Source of the DNA: Alphaproteobacteria bacterium | GTDB lineage: Bacteria; Pseudomonadota; Alphaproteobacteria; Micavibrionales; UBA2020 | Direction of reading: 5' to 3' | Assembly (NCBI GenBank): GCA_025934695.1 | Contig: JAICWS010000002.1 | Location: forward strand, 310,001 to 374,000 | Length of the DNA: 64,000 nt | In this document: positions 8,202 through 16,732 of the stretch, piece by piece | Position numbering within the stretch: the first letter of the stretch is position 1 | Layout: every line of letters begins with the position of its first letter | Position numbers and translations under genes: made by a program | Notes under the pieces: generated by a model | Databases searched by the model: none | The model's input: the letters and a program-made list of their open reading frames with translations, nothing else | Told to the model about the DNA's origin: nothing

Positions 8202-8882
8202 TTGCGTATCTTACTCGTCGAAGACAACCGGCGGCTGTCCGAAGCCGTGCAGGAAAGCCTCATGAAGGCCGGGTTCGAGGTCGATCCCGTCCACGATGGC
8301 GACGGTGCGCTCGCCGCCGCCTCCGGCCAGCAATATGACGCAGTGGTGCTCGACCTCGGCCTGCCGGACATGGACGGCATCGAGGTGCTCAAGAAACTCC
8401 GCGCGCGGCGCGACACGGTGCCCGTCCTGATCCTGACCGCGCGCGATGCGCTGTCCGACCGCGTCGATGGCCTCAACAAGGGCGCGGACGATTACCTCGT
8501 CAAACCTTTCGAAACCGAAGAGCTTGTCGCGCGCCTCAAGGCGGTGCTGCGCCGGCCCGCCCGCGCGCTCGACGCGGTGCTGACGCTCAATAACCTGTCC
8601 TTCGACACCATCAGCCGCGAGGCCGTGGTGGGCGCGTCGCGCCTCGGGCTGTCCCGGCGCGAAACCGACCTCCTGGAGCAGCTGATCCGCGCCTCCGACA
8701 AGATCGTGACCAAGAAGGCGATCGAATCCCGGCTCTACAGCTACGAGGAAAAGGGCTCGGTCAATTCGGTCGAGGTCCTCGTTCACCGCCTGCGCAAGAA
8801 GCTGCTGGCGCAGGAAGCCGGCATCGAGATCCACACCCTCCGCGGCATCGGCTACATGATGACGGGATCGAAGGAATGCTGA
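8202..8882 (+). CDS. OmpR/PhoP-type response regulator
   Basis: 226 residues starting at TTG 8202, supported by AAGGAAGG about 9 bases upstream. Receiver domain 1-115 with acidic pair E7/D8, phospho-acceptor D51 (VVLDLGLPD), T79 and K101 (KPF). The C-terminal winged-helix DNA-binding domain (about 125-222) includes the recognition-helix region SVNSVEVLVHRLRKKL. It overlaps the histidine kinase gene by 7 bases, so the two form a coupled pair. The sequence is closest in style to the PhoP/QseB/TctD branch; the signal is unknown. The TTG start may limit expression. Confidence 0.93.
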   Translation: MRILLVEDNRRLSEAVQESLMKAGFEVDPVHDGDGALAAASGQQYDAVVLDLGLPDMDGIEVLKKLRARRDTVPVLILTARDALSDRVDGLNKGADDYLVKPFETEELVARLKAVLRRPARALDAVLTLNNLSFDTISREAVVGASRLGLSRRETDLLEQLIRASDKIVTKKAIESRLYSYEEKGSVNSVEVLVHRLRKKLLAQEAGIEIHTLRGIGYMMTGSKEC

Positions 8883-10258
8883 AGACCGTCGCGGGCAATT
8901 CGCTGCAGGGGCGGCTGCTGCGCCGCATTTTCGCCATTTGCATCATCGCCATTGCCGTGACGTTCCTGACCGTCTACACGCAGATGGACCGCTCGCTGGA
9001 CATGTTGCGCGACCGCACGGTTGAAGAACAGGCCCGCGATCTCAGCGCTTACCTCGTCCCGGGGCGTTCGGTGAACAAGGCCGCTTTCGCGTTGCCCGAC
9101 CGCATCCGGCTGTTCTACGCCAAGGCGGGCCCCGCATACCAATATCTCGTCCGCGACAAGGGGGGCCAGATCCTGTTCCGTTCCCCTTATGCCTATGCCA
9201 GCTATTTCCCGGCTGTTCCGGCGCAGGACGGCAAGTTCAATTTCGTGGGTCCCAGCGGCTACGCCTTCAAGGGCTACGCGCTGCGCGAGACGCTGGGCGG
9301 CAACGACTATGACATCGAGGTGGCGCAGACGACGCGCGCCGCCGGCATGATGTCGGACCAGATCAGCGACAGCTTCATGCGGCACCTGGTGTGGATCGGC
9401 CTGCCCTTCTGTCTGGCGCTCCTCTACATCATCATGTCGACAGTGCGGCGCAGCTTCGGGCCGCTGGCCGCCGCCGCGCGCGAAGTGGGCCGCGTCAGCA
9501 TCACTGCGCCCGAGCTGCAGGTCCGCGAGGAGGAGCTTCCCGACGAAATCGTGCCCTTCATCAAGGCCATCAACTTTTCCTTCCGCCGCCTCGCCAAGTC
9601 CCTGCGCGAGCAGAAGGAACTCACCGCCAATCTCGCCCACGAGTTGCGCACGCCGCTCTCCGTGCTCAAGACGAACATCGAAATGCAGGGCAAGACGCCG
9701 CAATCCGCGAAAATCCTGCGCGACGTGGACGCGATGATCAAGCTTGTAAACCAGATGCTCGACATGACGCGCCTGGAATATGCGGATACCATCGAAATGA
9801 AGGACGTCGACCTGTCGTCCATCCTCAGCCAGGTCTGCCAGGATCTTTGGCCCTTGTTTTTGAAAGCGCATCGGGAACTTCGCGTCAGCGGCGTGGATGC
9901 GCCCGTCACCGTGCGCGGCGACCAGGACCTGATCTACCGCGCGATCCGCAACGTGCTCGACAACGCGCTGGAACACAGCCCGGCCAAGACGCCGGTCGAG
10001 GTCTCCTTGAGCGGATGCGCGATCCGCGTGCGCGACCACGGCGCCACGATCCCCGAAGGCCTGCGCGAAAAAATCTTCGACCGCCTCCAGCGCGCGCCAT
10101 CGGCGGCCTCCCGCGCGGGTGCGGGTCTCGGCCTTTCCATCGTCGCCCGCACCATGGAAATCCACGGCGGCCGTGCCGGCCTCGAGCCCGCGGCGGGTGA
10201 GGGGAACGTATTCCTGCTTGATTTCGGGACGGCGCAGGGACGCAAGGCCGCGGCCTAA
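8876..10258 (+). CDS. sensor histidine kinase, partner of the 8202 regulator
   Basis: 460 residues. TM1 about 15-34 and TM2 about 170-190 enclose a periplasmic domain of about 135 residues. A HAMP-like segment follows, then the H-box ANLAHELRTPLS with H255. The ATPase domain has N-box LDNALEHSP (N363), G1 VRDHGA and G2 GAGLGLS. The F-box region reads FDRLQR instead of the usual FERF, a mild deviation. It autophosphorylates H255 and passes phosphate to D51 of the upstream regulator. The start overlaps the regulator stop. The sensor domain was not matched to a known ligand family. Confidence 0.93.
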   Translation: MLKTVAGNSLQGRLLRRIFAICIIAIAVTFLTVYTQMDRSLDMLRDRTVEEQARDLSAYLVPGRSVNKAAFALPDRIRLFYAKAGPAYQYLVRDKGGQILFRSPYAYASYFPAVPAQDGKFNFVGPSGYAFKGYALRETLGGNDYDIEVAQTTRAAGMMSDQISDSFMRHLVWIGLPFCLALLYIIMSTVRRSFGPLAAAAREVGRVSITAPELQVREEELPDEIVPFIKAINFSFRRLAKSLREQKELTANLAHELRTPLSVLKTNIEMQGKTPQSAKILRDVDAMIKLVNQMLDMTRLEYADTIEMKDVDLSSILSQVCQDLWPLFLKAHRELRVSGVDAPVTVRGDQDLIYRAIRNVLDNALEHSPAKTPVEVSLSGCAIRVRDHGATIPEGLREKIFDRLQRAPSAASRAGAGLGLSIVARTMEIHGGRAGLEPAAGEGNVFLLDFGTAQGRKAAA

Positions 10259-10261
10259 GGC

Positions 10262-10510
10262 TTATTCCTTCGAACCCGCCACCAGCGCTTCCGCCAGCTT
10301 TATCGCCACCGCCTCGATCGGCCAGCGCGCCGCCGGCCGCGGTTCGGTGCAGGCGCCCGCTTCGAGCTGACGGGCGATGCGTTCGGCGTGAATCGCCGCC
10401 AGCCGCCGTACTTCGCGCGAAATCGGGTTTTCAGGATCGGGGTCGAGCAGGGCGGCCAGCACGACGGCCTCGCTCAAGGTTTGGAATTTCAGTGCTGGTT
10501 CATCGTCCAC
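10262..10510 (-). CDS. hypothetical small protein
   Basis: 82 residues from the GTG at 10510, which has GGAG about 10 bases upstream. The frame is open to 10627, but the extra 39 codons would cover the strong terminator at 10556-10596, so the shorter start is preferred. The protein is helical, with LSEAVVLAALLDPD and an Ala/Glu-rich segment. No family was recognised. It is convergent with the histidine kinase, 3 bases from its stop. Confidence 0.5.
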   Translation of the reverse strand: MDDEPALKFQTLSEAVVLAALLDPDPENPISREVRRLAAIHAERIARQLEAGACTEPRPAARWPIEAVAIKLAEALVAGSKE

Positions 10511-10555
10511 GAATTTGACACTCCGGCTGCCCTCGGGGTGGTTCTCGGCATCCCT

Positions 10556-10596
10556 GAAAAGAAAAACCGGTTCCGGAAGAAAGGTTCCGGAACCGG
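10556..10596 (-). terminator. Rho-independent terminator after the 10749 gene
   Basis: Read on the minus strand: perfect 12-base arms (CCGGTTCCGGAA at 10596-10585 and TTCCGGAACCGG at 10578-10567), a 6-base loop, then TTTTTCTTTTC (10566-10556). It lies about 150 bases downstream of the 10749-12119 gene and would end its transcript. Confidence 0.85.
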
Positions 10597-10748
10597 GTTC
10601 TTCACGAGAAATATGCGCCGTCCTCAAGCCCCGCGCGAAAGGATGATTTTCCGCAGCCAGGGCCGGCGCATCTTCAATTTAGCCAGAGCGAGCTTACGCG
10701 AAGCTTACCGCCGCGTTCTGGCAAACGCTTCGGCGGAAGACGAAGGCC

Positions 10749-12119
10749 TCAGCCGAAGTTGAAATCGGTGCCGGGCTTCTTGCGGGGCGGCAGGCCGGAG
10801 GCGTCATTCGCCGGCGGCGGCAGCATCTTCTTGGGCGCATGCTCGGCGATGAATTCCTGCAGGGCCTGGACCTTCTGGTTGAAGGCGGTTTCCAGCTCGG
10901 GCGCGTCCAGCGTGCCGAAGAGGGGGCGGACGGCGCTCTGCGCGGCGGCGGAGACGCCCTGCAGCTGCAGCACGGCCTGGCGTTCCATCATGCGGCCGAC
11001 CTCGGGCGGCATGTCCATGCCGGGCGGCAGGCCAAGCGGCGGGTTCTTGAGCTGGTCGAGCATCTCGGTCACGCTTTCGCGCACATGGTCGAGCTTCATG
11101 GTCAGGTCCGCGACCATGATCTGGCGGAATTCGACGGGCGCCGATTTCAGCACCGGCAGCGGGCCGGGGTTGTGCACGGTGTGGTTGCGCACGAGATCCA
11201 GCACGTCCCAGTCCAGCTTCTTCTCGAGGAAGTTGAAATCGTCGGTGTTGAGGTCGCGGATGCCGACATCGAGCAGCGCGCCCGCGACGGCGAGCGCGTT
11301 TTTCGACGCAGGCAGGTCGGACAAGAGCTTGCCCGCGGCCAGCGCGCCTTCGAAATCCTCGGGCAGCACGCGCGGGTTGTTCGTCAGCACCTCATAGGCG
11401 GCGCGGACTTTCGGTTCGTCCAGCAGGCCGGTTTCGTCGAAGGACGGATAGCGCACGTCAGCGGGCGCGCCCATCGCGCCCATGCCGGGACCGGCCACCA
11501 TGATGCCGATCTGGGCCAGTTTTTCCTGCTGCTCCTGCTGCGAGATCTTGAACTCCTCGACCTTGTCGGCGAAAAGCTGCTCGAGCTGCGGCAGGCTCGT
11601 CTTGCCGTCGAGGCTGGTGGCGAGGCGGCCGTAGACGCCGGTGTCGGGCAGCATGCCCTGGATCATCGGCACCAGCGATTCGAGCTGGCGCGGGTCGGTG
11701 ATGCCGTTCTGCAGGCTGCTCAGCATCTGGTCCATGCGCTCGCCCTTCTGGCGGATCTCGTCGAAGACCGCGATCGCGTTCGCCATCGCGAGCAGTTTCA
11801 CGGGATCGCTCGCCTGGTCGATATAGGCGTAGCCGGTGCGGCTGTGCCTGACGGACTCTTCCATGTCGCGGACGATGTCCTTGCCGTAGGAACGCTCGAA
11901 CAGGCCCCAGGCCGCGGGCGGCGTCGTCGACAGAAGGGCCAGCACCAGCATCTGCGGATCCGCGCCGGCGTTGTTCAGCGTCTGCGCAATATGAATGCCG
12001 AAATCCTCGGACATGCCCGTTTCCTTCGCCATGTCCTTCGCATTTTTCGCGTAGGTCGTATAGGCTTTCAGGACGTTGATGTCGTTTTGCGGCAAACCTG
12101 CGGCGCGGTAATCCATCAT
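10749..12119 (-). CDS. degenerate RelA/SpoT-HD-like protein, copy 1
   Basis: 456 residues from the ATG at 12119 (GAGGAG 10 bases upstream; a TTG at 12137 is a possible longer start). Not a named family. Residues about 40-125 follow the layout of the HD hydrolase domain of Rel/SpoT: a helix like IHIAQTLNNAGAD, then LVLALLSTTPPAAWGLFERS, YGKDIVRDMEES, and later KLLAMANAIAVFDEI. The catalytic His-Asp of the HD pair reads Ser-Thr, and the late Asp is missing. If the fold is right, the site is dead. The rest is helical, with a Pro-rich C-terminus. It is a paralogue of the neighbouring 12337 gene. Function unknown. Confidence 0.75.
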   Translation of the reverse strand: MMDYRAAGLPQNDINVLKAYTTYAKNAKDMAKETGMSEDFGIHIAQTLNNAGADPQMLVLALLSTTPPAAWGLFERSYGKDIVRDMEESVRHSRTGYAYIDQASDPVKLLAMANAIAVFDEIRQKGERMDQMLSSLQNGITDPRQLESLVPMIQGMLPDTGVYGRLATSLDGKTSLPQLEQLFADKVEEFKISQQEQQEKLAQIGIMVAGPGMGAMGAPADVRYPSFDETGLLDEPKVRAAYEVLTNNPRVLPEDFEGALAAGKLLSDLPASKNALAVAGALLDVGIRDLNTDDFNFLEKKLDWDVLDLVRNHTVHNPGPLPVLKSAPVEFRQIMVADLTMKLDHVRESVTEMLDQLKNPPLGLPPGMDMPPEVGRMMERQAVLQLQGVSAAAQSAVRPLFGTLDAPELETAFNQKVQALQEFIAEHAPKKMLPPPANDASGLPPRKKPGTDFNFG

Positions 12120-12152
12120 GGCGGGGGCACTCCTCAAGGGGCTGAAAAATCG

Positions 12153-12171
12153 TACGGGACTTAAACCCGTA
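12153..12171 (-). promoter_or_regulatory. leader hairpin upstream of the 10749 gene
   Basis: In the minus-strand leader, TACGGG and CCCGTA pair around TTTAAGT, and CGATTTTTC follows. Similar short hairpins (ACGGG, loop with TTAA, CCCG) occur in the leaders of the two ligase genes at 52856-52872 and 54769-54781. Confidence 0.45.
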
Positions 12172-12194
12172 TCATGTTCTTTTTATGGCTATAT

Positions 12195-12224
12195 TTTTTA
12201 GCACCCGGCTCTTCGATATGTCAA
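12195..12224 (-). promoter_or_regulatory. promoter of the 10749 gene
   Basis: TTGACA (12224-12219), an 18-base spacer ending in GTGC (extended -10), then TAAAAA (12200-12195). Upstream is TTCACATAACTT, shared with the promoter of the paralogous gene at 13713-13742. Confidence 0.6.
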
Positions 12225-12237
12225 CGAAGTTATGTGA

Positions 12238-12272
12238 ACAAAAGCGGCGCACGCCTGAGGACCAGGCGGCGC
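12238..12272 (-). terminator. terminator after the 12337 gene
   Basis: On the minus strand GCGC-CGCCTG pairs with CAGGCG-(T)-GCGC around a 5-base loop (12272-12247). CGCTTTTGTTC follows. It lies 65 bases downstream of the stop of the 12337 gene and just upstream of the promoter of the 10749 gene. Confidence 0.6.
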
Positions 12273-12336
12273 TTTGAATTGAATTTCAGGCTGTTAGCAA
12301 AAGCTCAGCAGAAAACGCCGCTGAATTCTTTATTTG

Positions 12337-13650
12337 TCATATAGTCGGACCAGATCCCGGGCGGCGCATGCGCAGGATCGTGCGGTTGCCGTTGGCCGCT
12401 GCCGCCGCGGGCGCATGCGCGGCCACGAACTGGTTCATGTCCTTCAGATGCGCGTCGAAGATCTGGTCGAGCTCCTTCGAGCCGGTCTTGTTGTGAATGG
12501 GGGCGAGGGCCTCGGGAATGATCTTCAGCAGCATCCGCAGCGGCTGCAGCGATTCCGCTTTCATTTCCGCGGCCACGTTTGAGTCCATCAGCTTCTGGCG
12601 GCGCTCGAGGAATTCCATCAGGTTTTCGCTTTCCTTGCGCGCCCAGTCGAGCGAGACGATGCCCTTGGCCACGGCCAGCTGGCGCACCGGTTCCGGCGCA
12701 TCCGCGATCGGCGCCGCGGATTCCATGCAGGCGTCGCTGATGTTGTATTTGCCGAGGATATCCATGACCGCGGGCGGCAGTTTCTTCGCGAGGAATTGAT
12801 TGTCGTCGGGCGTGCGGCGGGTCAGGCCGGCATCAAGCATGCCGGCGGCGATCGTGGCCGGGTTTTTCGGGCCCGCCAAATCGGACATCAGGCGGCCAAT
12901 CGAGAGCGCGGCGGCAAGCGGAACCGCGGTGACGCGCGTGTCGTGGTTCAGGATCTCGTAAGCCTGGCGCACTTCGGGCGCATCGAAAAGCCCGTGATCT
13001 TCGAAACGAAGCGCATGTATTTCCGCTTCATCCTTCTCGTCATCGTCGCCGATGCCGATCTCGGAGAGCTGCGCGTCCATCTCCTTGCGCGCATCCAGGT
13101 ATTCGGCGAGCTTCGCCGTATAGGCTTTTTCGAGTTCGGGATAGGCCGTGCCCTTGAGCTTGTCTTCCAGGCGCGCGTACATCTTGCATTCGGGCATCCG
13201 CACCGCGTGCAGGATCTGGACCGGGCTTTCGCCCAGGTCTTGCAGTGACAAGGTGGTGCCCAGCTCGCCCGCGGTCTTGATCAGCTTGTCGAAAGCGACG
13301 ATGGCGGCACCCATCGCGAGCCCCTTCACCTCGTCACTCGCCTGTTCAGCATAGGTATAGCCGGTGCGCACGTGCTTCCAGGCTTCGTCGAGCTTGTCCA
13401 TCCTCTCCTTGCCGAAGCGTTTTTCGATGACGCTCCAAGCCGTATCGGGCACCGACATCAGCAGCGCGAGCGCCATGAGATCGTAGGCGGCGGGACTTGC
13501 TTTCTGGATCGTTTGCGCGACCTGTACCGGGTAATTCTCATCGAGGCCCGAGAGGGTGGCGAAATCCTTCGCGTTGGTGCGCCAGGCGCAGAAGGCTTTG
13601 AATACATCGCCCTGCGTCATCGGCAGTCCGGTTTCGCGACATTCCATCAT
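12337..13650 (-). CDS. degenerate RelA/SpoT-HD-like protein, copy 2
   Basis: 437 residues from the ATG at 13650, which aligns with the MM(D/E) start of its paralogue; a TTG at 13674 is also in frame. The N-terminal 120 residues align with the 10749 protein and with the Rel/SpoT HD layout: YPVQVAQTIQKA, LALLMSVPDTAWSVIEKRFG, KGLAMGAAIVAFDKLI. The HD pair is replaced by Met-Ser. A central acidic stretch (DDDEKDEAEI) is followed by a helical C-terminal half. The promoter is shared in design with the paralogue. A regulatory or scaffolding role would fit a dead enzyme, but this is inference. Confidence 0.75.
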   Translation of the reverse strand: MMECRETGLPMTQGDVFKAFCAWRTNAKDFATLSGLDENYPVQVAQTIQKASPAAYDLMALALLMSVPDTAWSVIEKRFGKERMDKLDEAWKHVRTGYTYAEQASDEVKGLAMGAAIVAFDKLIKTAGELGTTLSLQDLGESPVQILHAVRMPECKMYARLEDKLKGTAYPELEKAYTAKLAEYLDARKEMDAQLSEIGIGDDDEKDEAEIHALRFEDHGLFDAPEVRQAYEILNHDTRVTAVPLAAALSIGRLMSDLAGPKNPATIAAGMLDAGLTRRTPDDNQFLAKKLPPAVMDILGKYNISDACMESAAPIADAPEPVRQLAVAKGIVSLDWARKESENLMEFLERRQKLMDSNVAAEMKAESLQPLRMLLKIIPEALAPIHNKTGSKELDQIFDAHLKDMNQFVAAHAPAAAAANGNRTILRMRRPGSGPTI

Positions 13651-13712
13651 CGGTGCACCATTGTTGTTCAACAAAAATCTCGAGGCCGTTCATCTGTCTT
13701 GTGACGGCATTA

Positions 13713-13742
13713 TCTTTAGCACCGGAGAGGTTATTATGTCAA
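13713..13742 (-). promoter_or_regulatory. promoter of the 12337 gene
   Basis: TTGACA (13742-13737), an 18-base spacer ending in GTGC, then TAAAGA (13718-13713). The upstream TTCACATAACTT matches that in front of the paralogous 10749 gene. Confidence 0.6.
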
Positions 13743-13766
13743 TGAAAAGTTATGTGAAATAATGTT

Positions 13767-14678
13767 TCATTCCGCCGCGGCCGGGGCGGATTTTTTCTTT
13801 GTGTATTCAATAGCTTGCTTGATTAAAACGCGCATGTTCCGGCGCGTCTGCTCAAAGCCTGCGGTCTTGCGCCTTGTTTTCTCGTCCATGTACAGCGGGC
13901 GGCTGATTTCGATCTGCAGGCTGTGGCGATTCCGCGCCGGATCGGCCCATTTGCGCACCAGCTCCACGCCTTTATAGGGTCGGTTGATGGCGACGCGATA
14001 GCCCATCTGTTTGAGGGCCGCAGCCATGTAGCGCGTGAAATCGCCAGCGCAGCAGGTGCCATCGCGGTCGCCTAAGACAATGTCGGCGGCGGCGGCCGAG
14101 CCGCCCGGCATCGAATGGCAGTTCAGGTGCCAGACGCCGCCGAACGCTAAAAAAGCCTCATCCAGCAGCGTTTCCAGCGTGTCGTGATAGGGCCGGTAAT
14201 AGCGCTCGATGCGCTTGCGGATTTCGACGGGGCTCAGCCGCCGGTCGTAAATCGGCTCGGGCCGGCCCGCCTTGTAGAGCCGCCGCACGAGGCCCATGCC
14301 CATATCGGAGCGCGTCGTGGGACTGGCTTTTCCCGGCCAGGGCTTGTTCAGCAACAAGGGGTCGATATCGTCTTCGGCCCGGTTGGGGTCGATATAACAG
14401 CGCGGGAAGGTAGCCGCGAGCAGGGGGATGCCCATATCGGGGGCGTCGCCAAAAAGTTCGTCGACATAGGCGTCTTCGGACTCACGCAGCCAGGCCTTCG
14501 GGCAGGCATGGCGGAAATCTTTCGGGTAGAGGGTCCCGCTGTGCGGGCTGTCGAGGACAAGCGGGGCCGCGGATACGGGTGGTTTTTGACAAATGAGCAC
14601 TTTATCCAAGCCCATGAACCTCTTCAAAACAGGCGAAATTGCTGCTAACAAAGCAGGTGGAAAGCCTTTAAATTCCAT
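13767..14678 (-). CDS. N-formylglutamate amidohydrolase family protein
   Basis: 303 residues from the ATG at 14678; a downstream ATG at 14615 with AGAGG close by is an alternative. The family signatures are visible: LVLDSPHSG near residue 42, TFPRCYIDPNRAEDDID near 90, and WHLNCHSMPGG near 190. In known members zinc hydrolyses N-formyl-L-glutamate to formate and glutamate, the last step of one histidine degradation route. No other hut gene is adjacent, so a broader amidohydrolase role is possible. It is divergent from argE with about 30 bases between the starts. Confidence 0.88.
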   Translation of the reverse strand: MEFKGFPPALLAAISPVLKRFMGLDKVLICQKPPVSAAPLVLDSPHSGTLYPKDFRHACPKAWLRESEDAYVDELFGDAPDMGIPLLAATFPRCYIDPNRAEDDIDPLLLNKPWPGKASPTTRSDMGMGLVRRLYKAGRPEPIYDRRLSPVEIRKRIERYYRPYHDTLETLLDEAFLAFGGVWHLNCHSMPGGSAAAADIVLGDRDGTCCAGDFTRYMAAALKQMGYRVAINRPYKGVELVRKWADPARNRHSLQIEISRPLYMDEKTRRKTAGFEQTRRNMRVLIKQAIEYTKKKSAPAAAE

Positions 14679-14708
14679 TATACACCAAAGCGAAAGAGCG
14701 GCGCCATC

Positions 14709-15878
14709 ATGACCAAGACCGTCCTGTCCTCCCAAGAGATGCTGGCCAAGCTCGTCAGCTTCGACACCACGAGCGTGAAGACAAACCTCGAACTCATCCA
14801 CTGGGTTCAGAATTACCTCAACGAATACGGCATCAAGTCGACGCTCATCCACGACGAGACGAAGAATAAGGCGAACCTCCACGCCGTCGTCGGCCCGGCC
14901 GAGAAACCGGGTGTCGTGCTTTCCGGCCATACTGACGTCGTCCCCGTCGAGGGACAGGCCTGGGACAGCGACCCGTTCAAGTTGCGCGACCACAACGATC
15001 ACCTCTACGCGCGCGGCACCTGCGACATGAAAGGCTTCATCGCGGTCGCTCTCGCAAAACTTCCGGAGATGGTGAAAAAGCCGCTTCAGGCTCCGGTACA
15101 TTTTGCCTTCTCCTACGACGAGGAACTGGGCTGCCTCGGCGCCCACAGTCTTGCCGAATACATCGGCAAAATGCCCGTCAAACCGAAGCTTTGCGTGGTG
15201 GGCGAGCCCACGCTCATGAAAACGATCACCGGCCACAAGGGCATCTGCGACCTCGAGTGCACGGTGCACGGCAAGGAATCCCATTCGTCGCTGGCGCCCT
15301 ACGCCGTCAACGCGGTCGAGTATGCGGCGGAACTCGTCGCCTACGCGAAATCGGTCGCGCGCCGCATCGCGAACGAAGGGCCCTTCAACAAGCAGTTCGA
15401 TCCACCCTTCACCACGGTGCATGTCGGCGTCTTCAAGGGCGGCACCGCGCTCAACATCGTGCCCAACAGGTGCGAATTCTCGCTCGAGGTGCGCAATATC
15501 CCCGAGGTCGATTCCGAAAAGATCATCGAGGAAATCCGCCAGTACGCCTTCAAGAACCTCGAGCCGCGCATGAAGGACATCGACCCGAAAACCGGCTTCG
15601 AGTTCAAATACACCGCCGGCGTCCATGCCTTCGACATCGCCAACGACAACCCGATGGTCGACCTTGTCCTGTCCCTTTCCGGCGCTAATTCAACCGAGAA
15701 GGTCAGCTTCGCGACGGAAGCGGGCATCTTCCAGCACGAAGGCATCCCGACCGTCGTCTGCGGCCCCGGCTCCATCGCCCAGGCCCACAAGCCCAACGAG
15801 TTCATCGCCAAGGAACAATTGGTCAAATGCGAGAACTTTATGGACAGACTGGTTGACAAATTGAGGACGGCAGCCTAA
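14709..15878 (+). CDS. argE: acetylornithine deacetylase (M20 family)
   Basis: 389 residues. Metal-site residues: H74 and D76 in LSGHTDVVPV, D106 in ARGTCDMKGF, and the E138-E139 pair in SYDEELG. The dimerisation domain lies at about 180-290 and begins KGICDLECTVHGKESHSS. The best-supported family role is removal of acetyl from N-acetylornithine in arginine synthesis; succinyl-diaminopimelate desuccinylase is the main alternative within M20. The WDSDPF motif and length favour ArgE. It is a single gene, or is followed by the unknown 15920 gene 41 bases on. Confidence 0.9.
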   Translation: MTKTVLSSQEMLAKLVSFDTTSVKTNLELIHWVQNYLNEYGIKSTLIHDETKNKANLHAVVGPAEKPGVVLSGHTDVVPVEGQAWDSDPFKLRDHNDHLYARGTCDMKGFIAVALAKLPEMVKKPLQAPVHFAFSYDEELGCLGAHSLAEYIGKMPVKPKLCVVGEPTLMKTITGHKGICDLECTVHGKESHSSLAPYAVNAVEYAAELVAYAKSVARRIANEGPFNKQFDPPFTTVHVGVFKGGTALNIVPNRCEFSLEVRNIPEVDSEKIIEEIRQYAFKNLEPRMKDIDPKTGFEFKYTAGVHAFDIANDNPMVDLVLSLSGANSTEKVSFATEAGIFQHEGIPTVVCGPGSIAQAHKPNEFIAKEQLVKCENFMDRLVDKLRTAA

Positions 15879-15919
15879 AACAATCTTTCATTTCAAACCC
15901 TTGCTTTATTGGGGCAATC

Positions 15920-16597
15920 ATGACAACATCACAGCAGGCAGTACGGCAATCTTCTGACAAGGCGGGTGGCAATATGTTCGATCAGTATAACTGGCAGAAA
16001 GTGACAGGCGCCCAGCTCGAGCCGTTCCTGAAGCTGATCAACCCGATCCAGGGCAAGCACAACGCCAGCGCCGCGACCTCGACCGCGGAATGGTGCCAGC
16101 TCCCCTTCTACAATTCCATCGGCCTCGTGCGCGTGAACGACACGGCCTGGCCCGCGAACACGGGTCCCTTCTGGTTCCTCGCCAAGCAGGGCCGCATGTT
16201 CCTGCTCGACGGTTCCTCCGCGCCGATCCATGACGCGAACGAAGCGGATCCCATCAAGGTCACCGAAGCCAACACGCTCGATTACCTGCGCTTCTTCTGC
16301 TACTTCGTCCACGGCGACGAAGGGCCCTTCCTCATCGTCGAGGACCTCAACCATCCGGCTCTCGACCAGACCAAGCTCGACCCGAACACGAAAAAAGTGA
16401 TCGAGGGCGCGATCCGCCCCGCCGCTTTCGAAGGCCGCACCGCCGAAGGTGCCTATGAGGCCTCGGCCATGGTCCTTTACGGCAACGCGCTCTTCTCCGC
16501 GCGCTTTTCGATGACCGAAAACGGCATGATCGAAATGATCGACGACGAACCCGTCGCCGCCGACCTGCCGGTCAAGAAGATCAAGCCGAATTATTAA
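15920..16597 (+). CDS. hypothetical protein
   Basis: 225 residues, not recognised. An internal Met at residue 19 (MFDQYNW) could be the true start, since the first 18 residues are polar and Ser/Gln-rich. The protein is mixed alpha/beta, with aromatic-rich segments (GPFWFLAKQGRMFLLDGS, YLRFFCYFVHGDEGPFLIVE). It ends with a basic KKIKPNY. No signal peptide or membrane helix. It follows argE in the same direction and may share its transcript. Confidence 0.7.
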   Translation: MTTSQQAVRQSSDKAGGNMFDQYNWQKVTGAQLEPFLKLINPIQGKHNASAATSTAEWCQLPFYNSIGLVRVNDTAWPANTGPFWFLAKQGRMFLLDGSSAPIHDANEADPIKVTEANTLDYLRFFCYFVHGDEGPFLIVEDLNHPALDQTKLDPNTKKVIEGAIRPAAFEGRTAEGAYEASAMVLYGNALFSARFSMTENGMIEMIDDEPVAADLPVKKIKPNY

Positions 16598-16732
16598 TTC
16601 GCAAAGCGTGCCGCAAACGCACGGCTGATCCTCAGCGGTTTCCCGACTGAAAAATCCTTCTGCATGACGGGCTGCCTTTCCGCCCGGCCATCGCTGTGCC
16701 GCGCTACCGAAGTTTCCGGGAGGGAGCAGCTG

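Noticed and set aside
12138-12240. Possible leader peptides before the HD-like genes
   Set aside because: Only very short frames (MIRV, MPSQDR) with no residue bias were found.
14679-15626. Upstream extension of the N-formylglutamate amidohydrolase frame
   Set aside because: It runs antisense through argE and has no conserved residues; the enzyme begins near 14678.
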